Notes: a model not told the origin generated them from the sequence alone. 5,543 nucleotides of DNA from an uncultured Mycoplasmataceae bacterium (GCA_949290035.1 CASEQO010000030.1:1-5543); one strand, 5' to 3'. Positions 1 through 5,543 are shown, counted from the stretch's first letter. Program-made: numbers and translations.

Positions 1-54
1 ACCATGATCAATATGAGCTATAATACTAAAATTTCTAATATATTTTCTATCCAT
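1..54 (-). CDS. lepA: Elongation factor 4 (LepA), N-terminal 18 codons only
   Basis: The 5' end of a gene that runs off the left edge of the window. The visible protein is MDRKYIRNFSIIAHIDHG, which matches the highly conserved start of LepA/EF-4: the IRNFSIIAHIDHG block is the beginning of the G1/P-loop (normally continuing K-S-T) of this translational GTPase. In the family, EF-4 is a ribosome-associated GTPase that back-translocates or remodels stalled ribosomes. The start is supported by an AGG Shine-Dalgarno core at 64-66, 9 bases before the ATG, and by N-terminal alignment with the family. It begins 39 bases after the hydrolase stop and is probably the next gene of the same operon. The 39-base gap holds a 14-base AT-only palindrome (66-79) but no convincing terminator. 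Identification is strong despite the short length; nothing can be said about the rest of the gene. Confidence 0.9.
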   Translation of the reverse strand, partial: MDRKYIRNFSIIAHIDHG

Positions 55-93
55 ATATGTTTACCTAAATAATTATTTATAATGCATGTTGTA

Positions 94-834
94 TTAAATT
101 ATCTCTCTCATTAATTTTTTAAACTTTTTAGGATTATCTTCATGAGGTGCATGTCCAGAATCATTAATAACATAAAAATTAAATACTTCATTTAAATTAT
201 GTAAATGATCAAATGAATCTTTAAAAGGAATTATATAATCTTCTGATCCAAAAATTATATCTGTTGGAACATTGATTTTTTTAGCTTGTTCATCTAAATT
301 AAACAATGATTCTTTTGATGTTATATTTAAAAACAATTTTAATATTTTCATTTTTTTATGATTTGGTATAGTTTTTGATATCCTATTTATTCAATCAATA
401 ATATAATGATTTTCTTTAGCATTCTCATTTGACTTCATAGTGTTTATCTTTATTAATGTTGTAACAGGGTGTAACATTAAATGTTTTGTATATTTTAAAA
501 CACTACTATTAAGTGGATCTAATAAAATTAACCTTTTAATATCTAATTCTTTTGCATATCTAGAAGTTAAACTCATAGATATAGCGCCACCCATAGAATG
601 CCCAAATATTATTAAATTATGATTAATTTTATTTTCTAAAATAAATTCTCTAACATAATCTGCATAAGCTGGAATTGATAACTCAATATTTTCTTGTTTA
701 CATTCACCATGTCATGGTAAATCTAAACTATAATAATTTATATCTTTTTCTATACAAACTTCTTCTAGAGGTTTGTTTGAATTTTTATCAACAGTTATCC
801 CATGTATATAAAGTAAATTAATTTTATTTCTCAT
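94..834 (-). CDS. Alpha/beta hydrolase (putative lipase/esterase)
   Basis: Encodes 246 residues with two UGA Trp codons (W41, W148), so standard-code reading splits it. Visible alpha/beta-hydrolase marks, in order: an HG oxyanion-hole motif at H11-G12, LPWHG at 39-43, the nucleophile elbow GHSMGG with Ser80, the acid in GSEDYIIP (Asp199), and the catalytic His in SGHAPHE (His228). The Ser-Asp-His triad is therefore complete and the length is normal for a single-domain enzyme. No signal peptide or membrane segment is apparent, so it is probably cytosolic. The substrate is unknown; the overall look resembles monoacylglycerol lipase or carboxylesterase-type hydrolases, and the position next to cdsA makes a lipid ester plausible, but that is inference. 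It starts 10 bases after the cdsA stop. No Shine-Dalgarno is visible before the ATG, so translation may depend on coupling to cdsA. No better in-frame start precedes the HG motif. Confidence 0.9.
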
Positions 835-844
835 AATTATTTTA

Positions 845-1957
845 TTAATAAACTCATAATTGCGAATCAGTTATAGCAGTTATAAAAAATAATGCTAATG
901 AATAAATAGAAAAAGACATAAATCAAGAATCAAATCTATCTAATATACCACCATGTTCTTTTAATAATTTACTATAATCTTTAATATTATGCATTCTTTT
1001 AATATAACTATAAAACAAATCACCCATTGTAGATAAAATTGAAATTACTATTATAAATGCACATACAAATAAATATATATATACTTTTTTTGCATTATAA
1101 ATTTCATCTCAATGCAAAATTAATTCAGATGTATTTGCAAAATTATCATTTAATCCTTCTGGTAATTTTTGAAAAGATAATCCATAAAATATCAATACTG
1201 ATAGTAATGTAGTAACTATTAACCCAATACCAAAACCTTCTCAAGTTTTTTTAGGAGAAATTATTGGTGCCATTTTATGTTTTCCAAATAGCATACCAAA
1301 TATATATGCAAACGTATCTGAAAATACAGCTATTATAAAGAAATATAATACAACTATTCAACCTTTTAACAATCCTACAAAAATAATTGAAAATACCCCT
1401 AAATAAGACAATGCAATTATTAATAATAAAGAAATAAATTTTTTAGGATCATTAATTTTATATTTAAATATTAAAAATAAATATGAAAAAAAAGATAATA
1501 TAGCACTTGCAACTAAACAAATAATAAAATATCTAAATGTATATATTGATTCAATTGATGAAGTTCAAATAAATTGATAGTATCTAAAATAAATAAGCAT
1601 AACATTTGGACATATTACTAATATCAATCCTGAAATTAATAATAGATTAAAAGATAATTTACTTCTTGTTCCAAAATACAATTTATTTATTTCATAAATT
1701 GCACCTATTAAAAATGGAATAAGCCATAACATATATAGTATTGCAAAAATTGATTGAATAACATATATATCATTATCTTTTCATTCTAATTCAAAAAATA
1801 AATATTTTGTTCATTCAATGTTAGAAAATGCACAAAACATTACACCAATTAAAATATAAACAAAAATAAAAATAGAAAATATGGTTTTTTTAAAAAACAT
1901 ATTTTTCTTTTCAGTTGTTATTTCATTAATTTTTAGTATGTGATTATGCTTTTCCAT
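845..1957 (-). CDS. cdsA: Phosphatidate cytidylyltransferase (CDP-diacylglycerol synthase)
   Basis: Encodes 370 residues of a polytopic membrane enzyme that makes CDP-diacylglycerol from CTP and phosphatidic acid, the branch point for phosphatidylglycerol and cardiolipin. By eye there are about eight or nine hydrophobic segments, roughly residues 25-43, 66-88, 103-125, 142-164, 174-197, 200-217, 242-260, 291-310 and 346-363. The family core is clear: SDTFAYIFG at 213-221, SPKKTWEG at 234-241, then the CTP-transferase signature from S317 (SYIKR, IKD at 325-327, EHGGILDRFDS at 334-344). The usual P or G two residues before the signature His is K333. At 370 residues it is longer than typical bacterial CdsA, owing to the N-terminal part and a polar loop at about 262-290. 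Eight of nine Trp are UGA and W78 is UGG. The start lies 14 bases inside uppS, in another frame, preceded by purine-rich GAGAAG; Met20 is a less likely alternative start. Confidence 0.95.
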
Positions 1958-2621
1958 ATCTTCTCTTTCTTGAATAAAATTCTTCTATATTTTTTGAATA
2001 TATATCTTCATTATAATCTGGTCATAATGTTGGTTCAAAAATTATTTCTGAATATAATAATTGATAAAAAGAAAAATTACTTATTCTTTTTTCACCACTA
2101 GTTCTTATTAATAAATCTATTTGTGGAACATCTTTAGTTAATAAATAATCCTCAAAATGTTCATTGCTATTTTTACTTAATTTAATCTTTTCTAAAGCGC
2201 ATTCGCATTCATCTTTAAAGCCATAATTAAAATAAAAGTAAACATTTATGGTATTATTGTTTTTTGTTTGTTCTTCAAAAAAATTAATTTTTTTAATCAA
2301 TGATTTAGAAAGATTTTTTTCAAAGCCAATTCAAATAACTTTTATACCAAATTCATTTGCCTTAGAAATTATTTTTTTTGATAAATTTTTTTCTAATAAT
2401 TTAAGTAAAAATGTAACTTCGGACTTAGATCTATTTCAATTTTCAGTACTAAAAGCAAAAAAAGATAAATTATTAATTTTTTGTTTTATTGAGTATTCTA
2501 TAATTTTTGGGATTACATTAATCCCTTGTAAATGACCATATGTTCTAGATTTATTTCTAGATTTTGCTCATCTACCATTTCCATCCATTATAAAAGAAAC
2601 ATGATTTAATTTATTTTTCAT
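1944..2621 (-). CDS. uppS: Isoprenyl transferase (undecaprenyl diphosphate synthase)
   Basis: Encodes 225 residues of a cis-prenyltransferase that condenses isopentenyl diphosphate onto farnesyl diphosphate to give the C55 lipid carrier. Family motifs in order: FIMDGNGRWA at 10-19 with catalytic Asp13, GH at 29-30, FSTENWNRSKSEV at 57-69, NYG at 133-135, and DLLIRTSGEKRISNF at 169-183, followed by YSE and LWPDY near the C-terminus. Four Trp are UGA (W18, W62, W97, W200); reading them as stops would fragment the gene. The length is slightly below the roughly 240-250 residues usual for the family. After NYG the common G-R is replaced by F-K. The ATG overlaps the frr stop as TAATG and has no good Shine-Dalgarno, which points to translational coupling; the next Met (12) lies inside the active-site motif, so this start is secure. 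In a wall-less Mollicute the carrier is not needed for peptidoglycan, so its use here is uncertain. Confidence 0.95.
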
Positions 2622-3172
2622 TATATTGTCATTAATTCTTGCTCTTTTTTATAAAACATAGAATCTAATTCTTGATTAAATTTTTTAGTTAATTCATCTA
2701 ACTTATTTTCATATTGTTTTAATTCATCTTCTCTAAGTTCTTTATCATTTTTAATTTTAGATTGGATATCTTTTCTAATATTTCTAACTTGAATTTTTCC
2801 ATTTTCTAAAATTTCTTTAATTTTTTTAACTGATTCTTTTCTAGTTTCTTCTGTAGTTGCAGGAAAAACAATTCTAACTGAATCTGCATCTGCTTGAGGA
2901 TTTATTCCTAAATTAGCTTTTGAAATAGCTGAAACTATTTCATTAACCATATGTTTTTCATATGGTTTAATAATTATAGTTCTAGCATCAGTTACATTAA
3001 CGTTAGCACATTCTATGATTCTAGAAGGTGTATCATAATAATTAACTCTTACTGAATCTAAAATTGCTGGGTTAGCTCTTCCTGTTTTTATTTTAGAAAA
3101 TTCATTTGCTAATCATTCTTTTTTCTTTTGAAATTCATCACTAAAAGATTGTTCGTATACTTTTCATTCCAT
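2621..3172 (-). CDS. frr: Ribosome recycling factor (RRF)
   Basis: Encodes 183 residues, almost exactly the family length of about 185. RRF acts with EF-G to split post-termination ribosomes into subunits. Visible family features: TGRANP at 30-35, VNYYDTP around 43-49, TDARTIIIKPYEK at 61-73, GINPQ at 89-93, VFPATTEETRKE at 102-113, and VRNIRKD at 129-135 carrying the conserved arginines R130 and R133. The charged, heptad-like helices at both ends match the three-helix bundle of domain I, with domain II between. Two Trp near the N-terminus (W3, W20) are UGA, which is why a standard-code reading would start only at Met75. The chosen ATG has AAGG at 3183-3186, 10 bases upstream. It follows pyrH after 25 bases and its TAA shares its last base with the uppS start codon. 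Confidence 0.97.
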
Positions 3173-3197
3173 ATTAAATTTACCTTATAAATATTTA

Positions 3198-4373
3198 TTA
3201 TTTTCTTCAATTATTTTTTCTGTAAATTTCATTTATTTTTTCTAATACTTTATTACTAGATTTTATATTGTCATAACTTTGCTTATTATTAAATTCTTTA
3301 TTTGAATTAATAGATTCATAATTCATATAATTGTTGTTATATACAATATTGTCATTTGAATCTATAGATTTTAAATCTTCATCTATTGTGTCATAATTGA
3401 AATATAAATTTGGTTCTGATTTAAATTCTTCTTTATTGAAGAATTTATGAAAATCACTATTATTTTCTAAATTATTACTATTTATATTTTCTTGTTCTAA
3501 ATTACTTGAATTATTAATTGAATAATCATTATTTTTTTCAAACATAAAATTAAAATCTAAATTATTTTGTTTTTGACTTTCAAAAAAAGATTGTTCATTT
3601 TTACTGTTTTCAAAATTAGTATTATTATCTTGATTTATACTGTTATTTTGATCATTTAATGATTTTTCATTATAAACATGAGAATATATTCCTTGCATTT
3701 TTAAAACGTTAGGAATACTATTTGGTTTTTCAATATCAAATATTAATATATCTATATTGTTTTCTTGACACATAGTCATACATGTTAAATCAGCAACTGC
3801 TAGTTTTCTTGAAATAACATCATTAAATGAAATAGATTCTATAAATTGCGCATCACTATATTTATTTGGGTCTTTATCATATAAACCATCTATATTATTT
3901 TTTCCCATTAATATATATTTAGCATTTATTTGTGAAGCGTTAAGTGCAGCAGCTGTATCTGTTGAAAAAAATGGCATACCAGTTCCAGCTGCAAATATAA
4001 CAATATTATTTTCATCTAGATCTTTTTTAATATTATATGTATTATGTTCATTAACTATTCTTGGGATACTTAATGAAGAGTAAATTATAGCTTTTTTATT
4101 TTTAGCATTAATAGCACTTTTTAATGCTAAAGAATTAATTATAGTTGCTAGCATTCCCATTTCATCTGCAGCACTTCTATCCATTCCAATTTTGCTAGAT
4201 ATATTTCCTCTTCAAATATTTCCACCACCTATAACAACTCCAATGTTATAGTAATTTGATGATTGAATTAATTCATCTGCTAACTTATTAACTTTTTCAT
4301 GATTAATTATTCCATCATCTCCTTTTAAGAAAGCGCCACTTAATTTAATTAAAATATTTTCTTTTTTTGACAT
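3198..4373 (-). CDS. pyrH: UMP kinase with a long Asn-rich C-terminal extension
   Basis: Encodes 391 residues against about 240 for a normal bacterial UMP kinase, the hexameric amino-acid-kinase-fold enzyme that phosphorylates UMP to UDP with ATP. The core is complete: KLSG at 10-13, GGGNIWRG at 49-56, DRSAADEMGMLAT at 65-77, GTGMPFFSTDT at 130-140 and DGLYDKDP at 162-169, ending near residue 236. Residues 237-391 are an extra tail: about 41 of 155 residues are Asn, with many Ser, Asp and Glu, 12 Phe and 8 Tyr, almost no Gly, Ala or Pro, and a short helix-prone end at about 374-386. The reading frame is continuous from core to tail. Trp54 (in the glycine-rich motif) and Trp389 are UGA, so the true stop is TAA at 3198-3200. 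The start has AAAGG at 4382-4386, 8 bases upstream. It lies 41 bases after tsf, beyond a terminator-like hairpin, and 25 bases before frr. The core function is confident; the tail's function is unknown. Confidence 0.95.
3201..3665 (-). other. Low-complexity segment encoding the Asn-rich UMP kinase tail
   Basis: This is the part of pyrH beyond the conserved kinase core (codons 237-391). The DNA is dominated by AAT/AAC, GAA and TCA/AGT codons, and the peptide is predicted by eye to be disordered. It is polar and net acidic through much of its length, dotted with aromatic residues in clusters such as DFNFMFE, DFHKFFN and NLYFNYD. The last roughly 18 residues (from S372) look different: NKVLEKINEIYRKN has hydrophobics spaced for an amphipathic helix and the end is basic (WRK). 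There are no exact internal repeats that I can see. Confidence 0.85.
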
Positions 4374-4388
4374 ATTTTATACCTTTGT

Positions 4389-4416
4389 AAAAAAATAGTG
4401 ATAATTCACTATTTTT
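4389..4416 (-). terminator. Hairpin with U-tract just after tsf (intrinsic terminator or attenuator)
   Basis: A perfect 11-bp inverted repeat, AAAAATAGTGA at 4391-4401 and TCACTATTTTT at 4406-4416, with a 4-base loop. Read on the minus strand it is followed by an uninterrupted run of U (through 4389), the layout of a Rho-independent terminator. The stem begins inside the tsf stop codon (4415-4417). Only two G-C pairs lie in the stem, so it may be leaky, letting part of transcription reach pyrH and setting a tsf-to-pyrH expression step. Because the structure is symmetric it also resembles a terminator on the plus strand, where no gene is present. Confidence 0.6.
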
Positions 4417-5299
4417 ATTTTTTCATTTGTTCTGCTACTTCTGCAGCAAAATCAACTTGTTTTTTCTCTATACCTTCTCCAAGTTCAAATCTTTTCATAA
4501 ATAATAATTTAGAATTATGTTGTTCTAAATATTGTTTAATAGTTATGCTTGGATCTTTTACAAATTGTTGATCTTCAAATGAATATTCTGCTAATAATTT
4601 ATTCATTCTACCATTAACAATTTTTTCAGCAAATTCTTGTGGTTTCCCTTCTTCTATTGTTTGGTTAATTAATCTTTGTTTTTCTTCTTCTAATCAAGTT
4701 GGATCAACTGATTCTTTATTTAAGAATTTTGGATTCATTGCCCCTAAGTGCATTGCAACATCTTTAGCAACATCTTGACTTATATTTCCAGAAACAACTA
4801 CAATAGCAGAATATCTTTTATTGTGGTGTACATATAAACCAAAAGTTTGGTTATCTTTTTTGGTAACTATACCAGCTCTTCTAAAACTAATTTTTTCCCC
4901 AATTTTACCAGTTGCTTCAGCACAAGATTCTTTTATAGTAGATCCATTTGATAAAACTAATGATTCTACTTCTTTAACTTCAACAACATCATTTTCAAGA
5001 ATAACTTTTTTCATTTCGTTTGATAAGTTAATAAACTCTTCATTTTGAGCAACAAAATCTGTTTGGGAATTTATTTCTATGATTAATGCTTTGTTAGCAT
5101 CATCTGTTAAAATATCTGTTATTCCTTCTGTAGCAATAGCTCCAGCTTTTTTTTCAGCTTTTGCTATTCCTCTTTCTTTTAGAAATTTAATAGCTGCTTC
5201 TATATCTCCATTAGATTCTTCTAATGCTTTTTGACAATCAGAAAATCCAGCTTGAGTTAAATCTCTTAATTCTTTAATTTTTTTAGCATCAATAGCCAT
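4415..5299 (-). CDS. tsf: Elongation factor Ts
   Basis: Encodes 294 residues, the usual EF-Ts length. EF-Ts is the guanine-nucleotide exchange factor that recharges EF-Tu with GTP. The N-terminal UBA-like domain is seen at about 1-55 (IKELRDLTQAGFSDCQKALE), followed by the family signature TDFVAQNEEF at 80-89, whose Asp-Phe pair wedges into EF-Tu. The core continues through HHNKRYSAIVVVSG (158-171) and VAMHLGAMNPKFL (181-193), and the C-terminal module ends in AAEVAEQMKK. One Trp (W202) is UGA; in the standard code the gene would appear as two pieces. The ATG at 5297-5299 has a strong GGAG at 5308-5311, 8 bases upstream. Downstream is a terminator-like hairpin and then pyrH after 41 bases. 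The upstream gene rpsB, next to tsf in many bacteria and reported so in Spiroplasma citri, is absent from the 244 bases visible here. Confidence 0.97.
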
Positions 5300-5304
5300 A
5301 TATA

Positions 5305-5311
5305 TTTCTCC
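5305..5311 (-). promoter_or_regulatory. Strong Shine-Dalgarno of tsf
   Basis: On the minus strand this reads GGAGAAA, with GGAG ending 8 bases before the tsf ATG. It is the best ribosome binding site in the window and fixes the tsf start. The downstream genes have weaker sites (AAAGG for pyrH, AAGG for frr, AGG for lepA) or none (uppS, hydrolase), which fits a highly translated tsf. Confidence 0.85.
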
Positions 5312-5323
5312 ATATAATATAAA

Positions 5324-5354
5324 ATTTATCTATATTATTTTAATATAGATAAAT
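5324..5354 (-). promoter_or_regulatory. 14-bp inverted repeat in the tsf leader
   Basis: ATTTATCTATATTA at 5324-5337 is perfectly complementary to TAATATAGATAAAT at 5341-5354, with a 3-base loop. It lies 12 bases upstream of the GGAG of tsf. On the minus strand it is followed by a short, interrupted U-rich stretch (TTTATATT), so it could be a weak attenuator, a leader stabiliser or a protein-binding palindrome. Only one G-C pair is present, so RNA stability is modest. Its right arm overlaps the first four bases of the adjacent 30-bp direct repeat. Confidence 0.5.
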
Positions 5355-5414
5355 AAAAACTAATCATTAAATGTAAATTTAACAAAATAAAAACTAATCA
5401 TTAAATGTAAATTT
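5351..5414. repeat. Exact 30-bp direct repeat, two tandem copies
   Basis: Positions 5351-5380 and 5385-5414 are identical over 30 bases, separated by 4 bases (AACA), giving a 34-bp period. Each copy contains the near-perfect palindrome TAATCATTA (5361-5369 and 5395-5403) and, on the minus strand, TTTACA (5372-5377 and 5406-5411), which resembles a -35 box, with only a poor -10 about 16-17 bases on. It may be a recent duplication, a duplicated promoter element or paired operator sites; the sequence alone does not decide. Confidence 0.85.
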
Positions 5415-5465
5415 TTGCTTAAAATTTAACATTTTAAAGTGGAATTAAATATTAACATTGTTGAA

Positions 5466-5510
5466 TGTCAGTGAATTACCGCCCCTTATTTTCAGCGAAA
5501 ATGTCACACA
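5466..5510. mobile_element. Possible remnant of an IS21-type insertion sequence end
   Basis: A GC-richer patch in otherwise very AT-rich DNA. It contains two related motifs in the same orientation, TCAGTGAA (5468-5475) and TCAGCGAA (5492-5499), 24 bases apart, a CCGCCCC block between them, and the small hairpin ATTTTC-AGC-GAAAAT (5489-5503). From memory, repeated TTTCAGCGAAAAT-like boxes followed by GACAC-like sequence are typical of the terminal multiple repeats of IS21-family elements. No transposase is visible, so this would be either a remnant or an end whose body lies beyond the window. Low confidence. Confidence 0.3.
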
Positions 5511-5515
5511 TTATA
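5510..5515 (-). promoter_or_regulatory. Candidate -10 box (TATAAT) reading toward tsf
   Basis: The minus strand carries a perfect TATAAT here, preceded by a T-rich stretch but no good -35 at 17 bases. If used, transcription would start near 5503 and give a leader of about 200 bases covering the GC-rich patch, both 30-bp repeats and the 14-bp hairpin before tsf. Such hexamers arise often by chance in DNA this AT-rich, so support is limited. Confidence 0.3.
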
Positions 5516-5543
5516 TAAAAAAATTAAATAACAAAATGAATAT

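Larger units (their letters stand above)
5300..5543. other. Non-coding region upstream of tsf
   Basis: These 244 bases contain no convincing gene. From tsf outward they hold the tsf ribosome binding site, a 14-bp AT-rich hairpin, two tandem copies of a 30-bp direct repeat, a plain AT-rich stretch (about 5415-5460), a markedly GC-richer patch (about 5466-5510) and a TATAAT-like box. Short open frames on either strand in the last 110 bases have no recognisable protein similarity. The 3' end of rpsB is not present. Confidence 0.8.

Noticed and set aside
66..79. TAAATAATTATTTA palindrome before lepA as a terminator
   Set aside because: It has no loop, no G-C pairs and no U-tract, and overlaps the lepA ribosome binding region; expected by chance in this AT-rich DNA.
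440..622. Plus-strand open frame of 60 codons
   Set aside because: Lies wholly antisense to the hydrolase, including its GHSMGG motif, and has no protein-family features; it is a shadow of the real gene.
2298..2300. TTG as a start for a short C-terminal uppS fragment
   Set aside because: The frame is open from the ATG at 2621 when UGA is read as Trp, and the catalytic Asp motif lies upstream.
2248..2535. Plus-strand open frame of 95 codons
   Set aside because: Antisense to uppS, which has all its catalytic motifs; the hydrophobic peptide is what the complement of AT-rich coding DNA gives.
3207..3209. pyrH ending at this UGA
   Set aside because: UGA is Trp here; the frame continues three codons to TAA at 3198-3200. 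A start at Met64 (4184) was likewise rejected because the KLSG and GGGN motifs lie upstream.
4694..4696. Apparent stop splitting tsf into two genes (a possible pseudogene)
   Set aside because: The codon is UGA, which is Trp throughout this window; the frame continues to a full-length EF-Ts.
4821..5048. Plus-strand open frame of 75 codons
   Set aside because: Antisense to the conserved core of tsf; no independent support.
5351..5414. CRISPR array
   Set aside because: Only two repeat copies with a 4-base gap and no spacer-sized unique sequence; no cas gene nearby.
5440..5529. Small open frames on both strands in the GC-richer edge
   Set aside because: Plus- and minus-strand frames of about 20-30 codons exist once UGA is read through, but none has a ribosome binding site or recognisable similarity, and they overlap the repeat-like boxes.

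Overview
This window is a very AT-rich stretch of a Mollicutes genome. All genes lie on the minus strand. The genes only read as full-length proteins if UGA is tryptophan (genetic code 4): of the 20 Trp codons I counted, 19 are UGA and 1 is UGG (cdsA codon 78). This excludes phytoplasmas and ordinary Firmicutes. Gene content and order suggest Spiroplasma or a close Entomoplasmatales relative; that placement is an inference.

Layout, in the direction of transcription (right to left): a non-coding leader (5300-5543); tsf (EF-Ts); a hairpin that looks like an intrinsic terminator or attenuator; pyrH (UMP kinase with a long Asn-rich C-terminal tail); frr (ribosome recycling factor); uppS (undecaprenyl diphosphate synthase); cdsA (phosphatidate cytidylyltransferase); an alpha/beta hydrolase; and the first 18 codons of lepA (EF-4), cut by the window edge. 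From pyrH onward the genes are 39 bases apart or less. Two junctions overlap (frr/uppS by 1 base, uppS/cdsA by 14 bases), so this is very probably one transcription unit.

The core tsf-pyrH-frr-uppS-cdsA is a classic conserved Firmicutes/Mollicutes cluster. It links translation (EF-Ts, RRF, EF-4), pyrimidine nucleotide supply (UMP to UDP, and ultimately the CTP that CdsA uses), and membrane lipid and lipid-carrier synthesis (CDP-diacylglycerol, undecaprenyl diphosphate). The alpha/beta hydrolase is a less standard member and may act on lipid esters.

The least ordinary features are: (1) about 155 extra residues on UMP kinase, roughly a quarter of them Asn, with many aromatics and a short helix-like end; (2) an exact 30-bp tandem direct repeat upstream of tsf, each copy carrying TAATCATTA; (3) a GC-richer patch at the right edge whose TCAGYGAA repeats recall IS21-type insertion sequence ends; (4) no rpsB directly upstream of tsf. 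I saw no tRNA, rRNA, CRISPR array or intact mobile element. I did not find a clear new multi-gene system.
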